From the NCBI GenBank assembly GCA_902783025.1, contig CACZPH010000027.1:1-51910 (forward strand): a stretch of 51,910 nt of DNA. Direction: 5' to 3'. The notes beneath the pieces were generated by a model. That model did no database searches. It was not told the DNA's origin and saw only the letters and a list, made by a program, of their open reading frames with translations. Origin of the DNA: an uncultured Eubacteriales bacterium. Lineage in GTDB: Bacteria > Bacillota > Clostridia > Christensenellales > Pumilibacteraceae. Of the stretch, positions 25,256 through 36,621 are shown in pieces (within the stretch, counting starts at the first letter, position 1; each line of letters begins with the position of its first letter). Made by a program: the position numbers and the translations under genes.

Positions 25256-26491
25256 TTAGCTCCTTTTCGCGAGCACTTCGCGCTCGTAACGCTTTACTTC
25301 GTCTATCCACTCCGCGCCCGCTACGTTCTGCCGGGAAAGGTATTCTTGCCAAACGTCGCCGAGCGGGGCGGTTTTGAGCTCCTCGGTAAGGGCGATAAGA
25401 TAGGTAAAATCACCTTTCTCTTGCGCCTCTTTCAAGGTCTGCCACGGCATCAGAAGCTGGCTTAAGAGCGCACGCTGCATATTTCTCGCGCCGAGCGCCC
25501 ACGCCGCTACGCGGTTTATGCTCGCGTCGAAGTAATCCAAGCCGATAAGCACGCGGCTTTCGTTGCCGTCGCGCACTATTTCCTTGGCTACGTCGCGAAT
25601 ATCGTCTTCGAACATCACTACGTGGTCGCTGTCCCAGCGCACGGGCTTGGTAACGTGGAGCGCCACGTACGGACAAAACGCCAGAAGCGACGGGATCTTG
25701 TCCGCGACGTTCTCGGTCGGGTGGAAATGTCCGTTGTCGAGCAGACAGCAAATACCGTTTTGCATAGCGTAATTCATATAAAACTCCGCCGAGCCTACGG
25801 TATAACTTTCGAGCCCTATTCCGAAAACCTTGCTCTCCACCGAGTCGATAATGTACTTTTCGTCGTACTTGACCGAATATATCTCGTCAAGGCTCTTCTT
25901 GAGCCTCAGGCGCGGGGCAAGGCGGTCGGCGGGCATATTTTTGTAGCCGTCGGGGATCCAGATATTGCACAGACACGAAGTGCCCAGCTTTTCGCCTATG
26001 TACGCGGAAATTTTGCGGCAAGCCTTGCCGTGGCGCACCCAAAACGCGCGCGTTTCTTCGTCGGGACTCGACAAAGTAAGTCCGTCTTTTACCTTAGGAT
26101 GCGAGAAAAACGTCGGGTTAAAGTCGATACCCCAGCCGTTTTTCTTGGCGAGTCCTATCCAATAGTCAAAGTCGCGCGGCTCGAGTTCGTCGCGGTCGCG
26201 CCCGTCGCTCTTGACGGCGTAAGAGGCGTGAAGATTTATGCGCTTTTTGCCCGGAACGAGCGAAAGCGCCTCGGTAAGGTCGGCGACGAGTTCTTCCTTG
26301 TTGCGCGCTCTGCCCGGATAGTTGCCGGTCGTCTGTATGCCGCCGTCGAGCGCCGCCGAACCGTCGAATCCTATCACGTCGTCGCCCTGCCAGCAATGCA
26401 TCGACACCGGGATCGCGGCGAGCCGCTCGAGCGCGCGCTCGGTATCCACCCCGAAATGTGCGTAAATCTTCTTGGCTTCGTTATAACTCAT
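25256..26491 (-). CDS. rhaA: L-rhamnose isomerase
   Basis: A 411-residue enzyme converting L-rhamnose to L-rhamnulose. Recognisable segments include HCWQGDDVIGF, NLHASYAVKSDGRDRDELEP, GIDFNPTFFSHP, LCNIWIPDGYKNMPADRLAP and LLDNGHFHPTENVADKIPSL, which hold the metal-binding His, Glu and Asp residues of the family. Complete length. Middle gene of the operon, one base from rhaB. Confidence 0.96.
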   Translation of the reverse strand: MSYNEAKKIYAHFGVDTERALERLAAIPVSMHCWQGDDVIGFDGSAALDGGIQTTGNYPGRARNKEELVADLTEALSLVPGKKRINLHASYAVKSDGRDRDELEPRDFDYWIGLAKKNGWGIDFNPTFFSHPKVKDGLTLSSPDEETRAFWVRHGKACRKISAYIGEKLGTSCLCNIWIPDGYKNMPADRLAPRLRLKKSLDEIYSVKYDEKYIIDSVESKVFGIGLESYTVGSAEFYMNYAMQNGICCLLDNGHFHPTENVADKIPSLLAFCPYVALHVTKPVRWDSDHVVMFEDDIRDVAKEIVRDGNESRVLIGLDYFDASINRVAAWALGARNMQRALLSQLLMPWQTLKEAQEKGDFTYLIALTEELKTAPLGDVWQEYLSRQNVAGAEWIDEVKRYEREVLAKRS

Positions 26492-26492
26492 A

Positions 26493-27905
26493 TCAAATCT
26501 CCTTTTCTATATACACGTCGTCGGCTCTGGAAATAATTCTTTTCGCTTGCTTTTCGTCCTCTATCAAGCCTTGGGATATAAACTGCACGGCAAGATTGCC
26601 CATAGCCGTCGCCTCAACCGGACCGCAAACCACTTTTTTGCCGGTTTTTTGAGCGGTAAGACGGCTAAGAAGCCGCGCTTGTATGCCGCCGCCCACTATG
26701 TAGAGCGTATCGAAGCGCACGCCTATCGTCGACTCCAGCGCCGCTATCGTATCGGCGTATTTGTCCGAGAGCGACTCATAAACGCATCGGATCTTCGCTC
26801 CGTCGCCGCTAAGCAAAGGCTGATGAGTGCGGCGTAAATATTCGTCGACGCGCGCGAGCATATCGCCAGGAGGCTCGAAAAGCGGATCGTTTACGTCTAT
26901 CCTGCTTCCAAAGGCGGAAGAGGAGAGCGCGAGTTTTTCCATATCCGCAAACGAAATATTTTCGCCCTTATCCTCATAATTTTTCTTGACTTGCTGGAGT
27001 ATCCACAGCCCCATTATATTGCGCAAAAACCTTACCGAGCCGCCGTAGCCTAATTCGTTGGTAAAATTGTACTTTTGCGCCGCCTCGTCGGTCTTAAGCC
27101 GCGGCAAAAGCGTGCCCAGAAGCGACCACGTGCCGCTGCTGATATACAGCGGACAAGCGCTATCGGACGGCACGGCAGCCACAGCCGAGGCGGTGTCGTG
27201 CGAGCAGACCGCGACTACCGGGACGAGACCGGCGCCGGTAAACTTCGCTACCTCTGACGTAAGCGTACCGTAAACTTCGCCCGGCTCGATAGCGGGCGCG
27301 AATTTGTCTTCTATATCGAGTTTTCGCAGTATCTCGCCGCAAATCTTTCCGTCCGTGCCGAGCAGGCCCGTAGTCGATGCTATCGTGCGCTCGAGCCGCT
27401 TTTTGCCGGTAAGACGGTAGGCGATAAGATCGGGCATAAGCAGGAGCGTTTTTGCGCGAAGCCACTTTTCGCGCTCGACTTTTGCCGCGAAATAAATCTG
27501 GTAGACGGTGTTGAAGTGCATTTGCTGCGTGCCGGTAAGGCGGTATAACTCGTCCTTGCCGACTATCTCGTGCACGCGCTCCATCGCCTCTAAAGTGTGT
27601 TCGTCGCGGTAAAACATCGGATCGGCGACGAGTTTGCCGTCATTGCCCACAAGCCCGAAATCCACGCCCCAGGTATCTATGCCTATCGAGGTGATTTCGT
27701 ACTTTTCCGCCGCGCGGCGAATACCGAAAAGAATACACGAGAAAATATACTCGAAATCCCAGCGCAAAACGCCGCTTTCGTCCGAGTAGTTTTTCTCGGC
27801 AAAGCGGTACACTTCGTCAAAGACTATCTTGTCGTTTTCGATTTTTCCGGCGATGACTCTGCCGCTCGACGCGCCGAGGTCGATCGCAAGCGCTCTTTTC
27901 TCCAT
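26493..27905 (-). CDS. rhaB: Rhamnulokinase
   Basis: A 470-residue FGGY-family kinase that phosphorylates L-rhamnulose at C1. The N-terminal phosphate loop is AIDLGASSGRVIAG, the substrate region IGIDTWGVDFGLVG, and the C-terminal nucleotide part has YIVGGGIQARLLSRLTA. The start at 27905 is preceded by GGAG; an ATG four codons upstream lies in that site. It is the first gene of rhaBAD and faces the regulator gene. Confidence 0.95.
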   Translation of the reverse strand: MEKRALAIDLGASSGRVIAGKIENDKIVFDEVYRFAEKNYSDESGVLRWDFEYIFSCILFGIRRAAEKYEITSIGIDTWGVDFGLVGNDGKLVADPMFYRDEHTLEAMERVHEIVGKDELYRLTGTQQMHFNTVYQIYFAAKVEREKWLRAKTLLLMPDLIAYRLTGKKRLERTIASTTGLLGTDGKICGEILRKLDIEDKFAPAIEPGEVYGTLTSEVAKFTGAGLVPVVAVCSHDTASAVAAVPSDSACPLYISSGTWSLLGTLLPRLKTDEAAQKYNFTNELGYGGSVRFLRNIMGLWILQQVKKNYEDKGENISFADMEKLALSSSAFGSRIDVNDPLFEPPGDMLARVDEYLRRTHQPLLSGDGAKIRCVYESLSDKYADTIAALESTIGVRFDTLYIVGGGIQARLLSRLTAQKTGKKVVCGPVEATAMGNLAVQFISQGLIEDEKQAKRIISRADDVYIEKEI

Positions 27906-27948
27906 AATATTCTCCATAGCGTAATTATATTATCGTATATTTGCGCCC

Positions 27949-27973
27949 AAAACGCAAGGATTTGAAGCGTTTT
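27949..27973. promoter_or_regulatory. Candidate operator between rhaB and the DeoR-family regulator
   Basis: AAAACGC (27949-27955) and GCGTTTT (27967-27973) form a perfect 7-bp inverted repeat with an 11-base spacer, centrally placed between the divergent genes. Confidence 0.45.
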
Positions 27974-27993
27974 GACAAAACTTGATCGAAACA

Positions 27994-28022
27994 TTGACAA
28001 ATTCGCGCAAAAATTATATACT
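27994..28022 (+). promoter_or_regulatory. Promoter of the DeoR-family regulator
   Basis: TTGACA (27994-27999), 17 bases, TATACT (28017-28022). Confidence 0.8.
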
Positions 28023-28052
28023 TTAATCACATTTGCGCACAAGGAGACGAAA

Positions 28053-28799
28053 ATGCTGCTCATCGACAGACAATCCCAGATCCTCGAACTGCTCCAAAAA
28101 AACAAGTCCGCGTCCATCGACCAGATAGCCGCGTACGTTTTCGCTTCGAGCGCGACGGTAAGACGGGACTTAAAAGATATGGAAAAGCAAGGCAAATTAC
28201 GCCGTACGCGCGGCGGCGCGGTGCTCTTCGAGTCCAGCAACGACGAGCCGAGCGCAAACGTGAGAATGGCGATTTGCAAAAAGGAAAAAGAACGCGTCGC
28301 CGCTCTTGCCCTGCCGCTTCTCGAGAGCGGGAAAACGTACTTTTTCGACGCGTCGAGTACCGTTTGCGTGCTGTCCAAGGCCTTTGGCTACAGGCACAAA
28401 ACGGTGATCACGCACGGACTTACCTGCGCTTCGATTTTGTCGGCAAAGGACAGCGTAAACGTGATAATCACGGGCGGGAATCTGTCGTATAACTCCAACG
28501 CCGTATCCGGCGCGCTGACCATGCGGCAGTTGGATTCGTATCAGCCGGATATAGCCGTCGTGTCCTGCGGGAGCCTGAGCGAAAACGCCGTGGGCGAGGC
28601 TACGAGCGAAATATGCGAAATAAAGAAAAAGGCGCTCGCCCGCTCCGCCGTAAGAATTCTGCTCGTCACGGCCGATAAGTTTGACAAAAAGACGCCGTTC
28701 GTCACCTGCGCTCCGTCGTACTTCGACTACATTGTATCCGACTCCAAGCCGCCCGAAAGCATAATAAAAGCCAACCCGCAAGTCAAGTTTATTTACTGA
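28053..28799 (+). CDS. DeoR-family regulator of the rha operon
   Basis: A 248-residue protein from ATG 28053 with AAGGAGACG. The N-terminal HTH is typical of DeoR (RQSQILELLQKNKSASIDQI, SSATVRRDLKDMEKQGKLRR). The C-terminal phosphosugar-sensing domain has FFDASSTVCVL, ITGGNLSYNSNAVSGALT, and AVVSCGSLSENAVGEATSE. DeoR-type factors repress in the absence of a sugar phosphate; here the likely signal is a rhamnulose or lactaldehyde-pathway phosphate. Divergence from rhaBAD supports this. Confidence 0.9.
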   Translation: MLLIDRQSQILELLQKNKSASIDQIAAYVFASSATVRRDLKDMEKQGKLRRTRGGAVLFESSNDEPSANVRMAICKKEKERVAALALPLLESGKTYFFDASSTVCVLSKAFGYRHKTVITHGLTCASILSAKDSVNVIITGGNLSYNSNAVSGALTMRQLDSYQPDIAVVSCGSLSENAVGEATSEICEIKKKALARSAVRILLVTADKFDKKTPFVTCAPSYFDYIVSDSKPPESIIKANPQVKFIY

Positions 28800-28845
28800 A
28801 AACCCGCATACGTATCGCGTGAAACGTAACGTACGCTCTAAAACA

Positions 28846-28879
28846 AAACCCCGCCGCATTATCGCGACGGGGATTTTGT
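28846..28879. terminator. Terminator between the DeoR and LRR genes
   Basis: CCCCGCCGC (28849-28857) pairs with GCGACGGGG (28864-28872), one mismatch, between A and T runs; it may serve both converging genes. Confidence 0.8.
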
Positions 28880-28920
28880 TGTGGTGTGTAATAACGGAAG
28901 AATGCTAAGGTCAGCGCCAA

Positions 28921-31900
28921 TTAACTTCTCGTCCAAGAATATTTATAATACGTGCTTTTCAAATATGTTGCCGCGGTTGTGGGATCAGCCAATGCGGTGC
29001 TACTCAGTGCCGTGTTATTAACCTTCCAACCTGAGGTGTTTTTGAACGTTGCACTCGTAAGACTACTGCAACCGTAAAATGTATAATACCCTATACTCGT
29101 TACACCGGCTGGGATCGTTATGCTCGTAAGATTAGCGCACTCATAGAACGCACTACTTCCTATACTCGTTACGCTGTCGGGGATTGTAATGCTCGTAAGA
29201 CTTCTGCAACCGGAGAACGCACTACTTCCTATACTCGTTACGCTGTCAGGGATTGTTATGCCCGTAAGACTTCTGCAACCGGAGAACGCACTACTTCCTA
29301 TACTCGTTACGCTGTCAGGGATTGTTATGCTCGTAAGACTACTGCAATTCCAGAACGCATAACTCCCTATACTCGTTACGCTGTCAGGGATTGTTATGCT
29401 CGTAAGACTACTGCAATCGGAGAATGCATACTTCCCTATATTCGTTACGCCGTCGGGGATTGTTATGCCCGTAAGAGCACTACATCCAATAAACGCATAA
29501 TTCCCTATACTCGTTACGCCGTCAGGGATTATTATGATCGTAAGTTTGCTGCAACTGGAGAACGCACTACTTCCTATGCTCGTTACAGCATCAGGGATAG
29601 TTATGCTCTCAAGTGTACTGCAACCTTCAAATACACTTCCTTCTATACTCGTTACGCCGTCGGGGATCGTTATACTCGTAAGTTTACTGCAACCGGAGAA
29701 CGCACCATACAACATATTACCACCGGTTACCGTTACACTCCTAAGTGAAGCCGGGATATAATACATTGTGCTTGTACGGCTACTCGTACTGCTTCCATAG
29801 TAATACTGATTAGTAGCCGTTCCGCCAGTATATGGACTCACACCAAATATATAACCGAAAGGATATTGATACGTGTCGGTAGATTTTACTCCGGCTTTAG
29901 CTCCGACAAAGGGAATGGTAATACTTTCGAGTTTACCGCAACCCGAAAGAGCGCCTTCCTCGATACTGTTACCACTTGTTATTTTGACGTTTTTTAGATT
30001 GCTTTTAGGGATATAAGAGCATGCTAAAGCAGGAATCTTTGCAGTTTCAATTGGACAATCACGGAAAGCTTGATAACCTATACTCGTTACGCTGTCGCCA
30101 ATCGTTATGCTCGTAAGACTACTACAGCCATCAAATGCATACTCCCTTATATTGGTTACACTATTAGGTATAACTATACTCGTAAGACTACTACAATATC
30201 TAAACGCCTCAACACCTATACTTGTTAAGCTATTTGGAATCGTTACGCTCGTTAGGTTTCTGCAATCTCGGAACGCATAACTTGCTATACCAACTGCGCC
30301 GTCGGAAATCGTTACGCTTGTTAGATTACTGCAACCTGAGAACGCTCCGTGGTTGATATTACCACCAGTTACAACTACTCTCTTAAGGGAAGATGGAATA
30401 TAATAATTCCTTGTCAAATTTCTTTTGTTAATATAGCAATATTGTGTAGTTGCCGTACTACCCGTATACCTGCTTCTACCGAAAATATATCCCAAGGGAT
30501 ATTGATAAGTATCTGTAGATTTTACTCCGGCTCTATCTCCGACAAAGGGAATAGTAAGACTTTCGAGTTTACCACAACCCGATAGAGCGCCTTCCTCGAT
30601 ACTGTTACCGCTTGTTATTTCGATAGATTTCAAATTGCTTTTGTTTATTGCAGAAATAGCGAGCGCGGGAATCTTTGCCGTCTCTATCAGACAACCGGAA
30701 AATGCGTCTAAACCTATAGATTCAATACCGTCGGGAATAGTCAAGTTCTTAAGCCCGCATCCGCTAAAAGCTCCTTCACATATCTTCGTTACATTTGCCG
30801 GAACGGTAAAGTCCAAACCTTGCTTCTTAACCGGGTAGCGGATCAATTGTTTACCATCTATCGTATATAATACGCCATCTATATCCTTGTAATATTGATT
30901 ATTCTCGACAGTTATGTTTACCAGTCCGTCGCAACCCTTAAAGGCGTTATCTTTTATCGCAAAGACTCCTTTGCCTATCGTGACGTTTTTGAGTTTTTCG
31001 TAACCGACAAACGCACTTTCTTTTATTTCTCCGTCACATATGTTTACTTGCTCCACTGACTTTGGAATAAATGAAATAGCCGAAGCGGGAATAATTACGT
31101 GCGAGATAGGGCAACCGGAAAAAGCATTTTCTCCTATACTTGTCGAAGAACTCTCTATACTAAGATCCGTCAGATTTTTGCAACCGGAAAAAGCATAATG
31201 TCCTATGCTTGTTACCCTTTTGCTGATTACAAGGCTATTTACGCCGGAGCACGAACTAAACGCATAGGCGCCTATGCTCGTCACACTATCCGGAACAGAA
31301 ACGTCCTTAAGTCTACTGCAGCCGTTAAATGCATTATCCCCTATTGCCGTAACCCCTTTGGGTATTTTCATGCTCTCAATGTTTGAGCACCAGGAAAACA
31401 ATCCATTACCTATACTCGTAATACTATCGGGAATAGAGGCGCTTTTGAGTCCGCCACAACCGGCAAATACTTCGTCTCCCATGCTTGTTACATTTTGAGG
31501 AACAGCAATATTTGTAAGATTACTGCAACCGGAAAAAGCATTATCTCCTATGGCCGTTAATGATTCGGGGAGGGTTACTTCCTGTAGTTTACTACAATTT
31601 GAAAATGCGCTATTATATATATTTATTACCCGATTTCCGAAGTTAGCGACAGACAGATTACCGCAACCGGCGAAAGCATTGTCGCCGATAGATAACACAT
31701 TATCGCCGATATCAACCTGTGTGATTGCGGAATTAAAGAAAGCGTCAGCCGCTATCGCAATAACGGGCTTACCGTTGTAAAAAGACGGAATTGCGACTTG
31801 TTGTTGTTCTTTCTCCATACCGGTCACGACGTAAAAGTCTCCGGAACTATCCTTAGACATAACGAGACCGTTACGCGCCTTATAGTCTTCCTCTCTTGCA

Positions 31901-33147
31901 ACCTGCATATTGTGATTTACTACGCCGCTGATCGTAAAAACAATACCGAGCACAACCGCAAGGCACGCGGCGGCAATGGCGGAAAACTTAATAATCTTTT
32001 TCTTCCGTTTCGCTTCGGCTTCTTTTATTTGCTTGATTTTCTCGTCGCACTCGTCGGCTTTTTGCGCCGAATCCTTCCAGTCCTTGAGATTTACGAAAAT
32101 ATCTTTAGCGTCGGCGATTTTCTTTACATCAGCCACGCTCATTAACTTGACCGCTTCGTCATAGACAAAATTCTTTTGCCTGATAGCTTCTTCGGCTTTG
32201 AGCTCCTCTGACTTTTCTTTACACTTTGCCAATAATTCCGCGGAATCCTTCCAGTCGGGAATTTTGGCAAGCTGTTCGACCGCTTTGTCCAGCGCCTCAA
32301 TCGAATTGCCGTTAAGAGCCGCAACGCCGGCGTTGTATATGGCGTCTTTGTCCGCAATAAGCTTTTCTTCTTTTAGCTTTGCGAGAGTGGTTTTGCATAG
32401 TTCGAGAAGTTCCGCGGTATTTTTCCATTCGCCTATCGCTTCGAGTTGCGGGATAATATTTGCAAGCGCTTCGATCGACTGCTTGTCCAAGGCTTCTTTT
32501 GCCTGATCGAGTATCGGAGTATTTTCTCTGTTAAGTTTCTTTTCGAGTAATACGTCGGCGGAAAAGTTTTCGAATAGTACGTCTCTCTTCGCTTTGCACA
32601 TAGGACAAGATAAAAAACTTTTTCCGTTTATTTTTCCGCAAGTGCATATCCAGACTCCGTTTAATTTTTGCGGCTTTACCTTGGCAGACGTAGTATGGGT
32701 TTGCCTTAAAAACTCTTTTTCGATATCCGGAGCAAAACAGCCCGCAAACGGCTCGCAAGCTATACTTTCCCACGCGTCTTCTTTGTTCTCCCACGTAGTA
32801 CCGTCCGTAAACACAACGTTGGTACAATAGCCCTTGATCTTGCGCGTCGTTTTTTCGGGTAACAAAATAAGGTTCTTACTTGCAAAGGCTACGTTTGGCG
32901 CAATATTGAGATCGAGAAGCTGAGACTCTTTGACTCCCTCGATCTCTTTGCCCGTTATGTCGTAACACTTGACTTGCAAAAATACGGCGGAAATGTTTTT
33001 GCCGCTCATATTGACTAATTTGAGCTGGGCAAAAATCTTATCCGTCTCGTTGTCTTTGAGTATCGCTCCGGCTTCGATAATAACGGGAGCGTTATCCGAA
33101 TACAAGTTCTTGTCTTGTAAAAATAATCTGCTGAATCTCTCGCTCAT
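28921..33147 (-). CDS. Giant BspA-like leucine-rich-repeat protein with zinc ribbon and one membrane helix
   Basis: A 1408-residue protein from ATG 33147 (GAGG upstream). Order: a beta-rich N-terminal domain (1-150), a zinc ribbon with CTC and CPMC near residues 163-187, three helical repeats with W-K-(D/N)-(S/T)-A motifs (200-370), a Lys-rich stretch (KRKKK) followed by one transmembrane helix (about 386-408), then about 40 LRR_5 repeats of 23 residues to the C-terminus. The positive charges predict the N-terminus inside and the LRR outside. There is no cleavable signal peptide and no sortase motif. BspA-like repeats mediate surface adhesion in other bacteria. It is preceded by a partner gene 16 bases away. 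Confidence 0.85.
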   Translation of the reverse strand: MSERFSRLFLQDKNLYSDNAPVIIEAGAILKDNETDKIFAQLKLVNMSGKNISAVFLQVKCYDITGKEIEGVKESQLLDLNIAPNVAFASKNLILLPEKTTRKIKGYCTNVVFTDGTTWENKEDAWESIACEPFAGCFAPDIEKEFLRQTHTTSAKVKPQKLNGVWICTCGKINGKSFLSCPMCKAKRDVLFENFSADVLLEKKLNRENTPILDQAKEALDKQSIEALANIIPQLEAIGEWKNTAELLELCKTTLAKLKEEKLIADKDAIYNAGVAALNGNSIEALDKAVEQLAKIPDWKDSAELLAKCKEKSEELKAEEAIRQKNFVYDEAVKLMSVADVKKIADAKDIFVNLKDWKDSAQKADECDEKIKQIKEAEAKRKKKIIKFSAIAAACLAVVLGIVFTISGVVNHNMQVAREEDYKARNGLVMSKDSSGDFYVVTGMEKEQQQVAIPSFYNGKPVIAIAADAFFNSAITQVDIGDNVLSIGDNAFAGCGNLSVANFGNRVINIYNSAFSNCSKLQEVTLPESLTAIGDNAFSGCSNLTNIAVPQNVTSMGDEVFAGCGGLKSASIPDSITSIGNGLFSWCSNIESMKIPKGVTAIGDNAFNGCSRLKDVSVPDSVTSIGAYAFSSCSGVNSLVISKRVTSIGHYAFSGCKNLTDLSIESSSTSIGENAFSGCPISHVIIPASAISFIPKSVEQVNICDGEIKESAFVGYEKLKNVTIGKGVFAIKDNAFKGCDGLVNITVENNQYYKDIDGVLYTIDGKQLIRYPVKKQGLDFTVPANVTKICEGAFSGCGLKNLTIPDGIESIGLDAFSGCLIETAKIPALAISAINKSNLKSIEITSGNSIEEGALSGCGKLESLTIPFVGDRAGVKSTDTYQYPLGYIFGRSRYTGSTATTQYCYINKRNLTRNYYIPSSLKRVVVTGGNINHGAFSGCSNLTSVTISDGAVGIASYAFRDCRNLTSVTIPNSLTSIGVEAFRYCSSLTSIVIPNSVTNIREYAFDGCSSLTSITIGDSVTSIGYQAFRDCPIETAKIPALACSYIPKSNLKNVKITSGNSIEEGALSGCGKLESITIPFVGAKAGVKSTDTYQYPFGYIFGVSPYTGGTATNQYYYGSSTSSRTSTMYYIPASLRSVTVTGGNMLYGAFSGCSKLTSITIPDGVTSIEGSVFEGCSTLESITIPDAVTSIGSSAFSSCSKLTIIIIPDGVTSIGNYAFIGCSALTGITIPDGVTNIGKYAFSDCSSLTSITIPDSVTSIGSYAFWNCSSLTSITIPDSVTSIGSSAFSGCRSLTGITIPDSVTSIGSSAFSGCRSLTSITIPDSVTSIGSSAFYECANLTSITIPAGVTSIGYYTFYGCSSLTSATFKNTSGWKVNNTALSSTALADPTTAATYLKSTYYKYSWTRS
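29090..29700 (-). repeat. Tandem 69-bp coding repeats in the LRR gene
   Basis: About nine successive 69-base units encode ITIP(D/A)xVTSIGxxAFxxC repeats. Two neighbouring units (roughly 29160-29297) differ at only three bases, which suggests recent copying or gene conversion and possible length variation. Confidence 0.8.
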
Positions 33148-33163
33148 AATCGTTCCTCTTATC

Positions 33164-33670
33164 TTACAGTTCCGGAATTTCGTCCAAATCGATTTCGCCG
33201 TTCGTCTTCGGTTTTGGCTTAGCGGCGGGTGCCTTTTTTTCGTCTGTTATACCCTGTGTTGCCATAATACTGCGCGATATAGGTCCTGCAAGCCACCACT
33301 CGAAGTTGAGTAATCCCGGACTTATTACTTTTCCTAATCCTCTTTTGGTATTGGTACTCTGTGCCAACCTCATCCCTTTTCCATCGTGTTCGCTAGCGAT
33401 CCAAACCGGAATAGTCGCTATGATTCTTTTGCCATCCTTAAGCAGCATAAAGTATCTTACATATTCGCTTGTACCGGCAATCATTCTGCACTCAACCACG
33501 TCCCGTGCGTCAAAATCATATGTTGACTTTATATTAGATAATCTTATTGTGTGTTGACGATTATCAACAAGGTTTTTGGGGCCGATCTCAAAAATCCCAA
33601 ATTCAAAGTCAGGCGACGTCGCTTTACCCCACGTATTGTTTGCCCCTTTCATTGCGTCCATAAATCCCAT
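33164..33670 (-). CDS. Unknown protein upstream of the LRR gene
   Basis: A 168-residue protein with AAAAGGAG before its ATG. The core (FEFGIFEIGPKNLVDNRQHT to MLLKDGKRIIATIPVWIASE) looks like a compact beta-rich domain, and the end is a disordered Lys/Pro stretch (KKAPAAKPKPKTNGE). No signal peptide. Same operon as the LRR gene; possibly works with its cytoplasmic part. No family is recognised. Confidence 0.7.
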   Translation of the reverse strand: MGFMDAMKGANNTWGKATSPDFEFGIFEIGPKNLVDNRQHTIRLSNIKSTYDFDARDVVECRMIAGTSEYVRYFMLLKDGKRIIATIPVWIASEHDGKGMRLAQSTNTKRGLGKVISPGLLNFEWWLAGPISRSIMATQGITDEKKAPAAKPKPKTNGEIDLDEIPEL

Positions 33671-33709
33671 TTTTTATTTCTCCTTTTGAGTAAAATATTT
33701 ACGCTTTAT

Positions 33710-33740
33710 ATTATAGCAAATGGGTGTGTCAGAAATTGAC
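33710..33740 (-). promoter_or_regulatory. Promoter of the LRR operon with overlapping operator
   Basis: TATAAT (33710-33715) with a weak -35; TGTCA-GAAAT-TGAC (33727-33740) covers the -35 area. Confidence 0.5.
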
Positions 33741-33795
33741 TTTTTGAAAGTTTTTTTTAAAATTTCTTAAAAAAATTTTTTAAATCCCTCCGAGA

Positions 33796-33812
33796 GTGTC
33801 AGTTTTTGACAC
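33796..33812. promoter_or_regulatory. Upstream inverted repeat of the same type
   Basis: GTGTCA-GTTTT-TGACAC, the same TGTCA-N5-TGAC pattern as the site at 33727-33740, 70 bases away. Confidence 0.45.
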
Positions 33813-33873
33813 AGTAGCAAGCATAGTAGGTCAATATCTGATACAGTGCGGCTAGCAAAAAACGCTATAAAAC

Positions 33874-33908
33874 AAAAAGCGATCTCCGGGTAATGGAAAT
33901 CGCTTTTT
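33874..33908. terminator. Terminator downstream of the kinase/ntpD fragment
   Basis: AAAAAGCGAT (33874-33883) pairs with ATCGCTTTTT (33899-33908); gives T-runs in both directions. Confidence 0.7.
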
Positions 33909-33938
33909 TGCTGAAACTTATTTCAGGCGGTTTTGCTC

Positions 33939-34079
33939 TTACGAGTTTCGCTCGGCGAGCATGGATGGGACTTTCTTCAGGCGCGCGGCGCGCTCTGTTT
34001 CGTCGACGAGCGTGGCGGCGGTTTTCCCTATCCCGGCAAAGGCGTACGGCAAGCCACTTGCCGCCAAAGCCGTTTTTAG
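33939..34079 (-). pseudogene. ntpD: Decayed 3' fragment of V-ATPase subunit D gene
   Basis: Reads SGLPYAFAGIGKTAATLVDE, then TERAARLKKVPSMLAERNS and a stop. It matches intact NtpD (SGLPYAFADI and NERAATTRLMKVKSMLAGQNS) on both sides of a missing stretch of about 60 residues. The DNA also matches. It starts just past the kinase stop, so a duplicate of the ntpD end lies beyond the kinase gene. Confidence 0.85.
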
Positions 34080-34086
34080 CGCGGGA

Positions 34087-36552
<2,466 letters not shown>

Positions 36553-36621
36553 ATTATCCGAAACAACCTGCTCTCTACGATCCGCAAGTTCGTCGAGATA
36601 TAAAAGACTGACCGTCCTGAC

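Noticed and set aside
29090..29700. CRISPR or satellite DNA from the 69-bp repeats
   Set aside because: The units stay in frame within one long protein and encode 23-residue LRR repeats.
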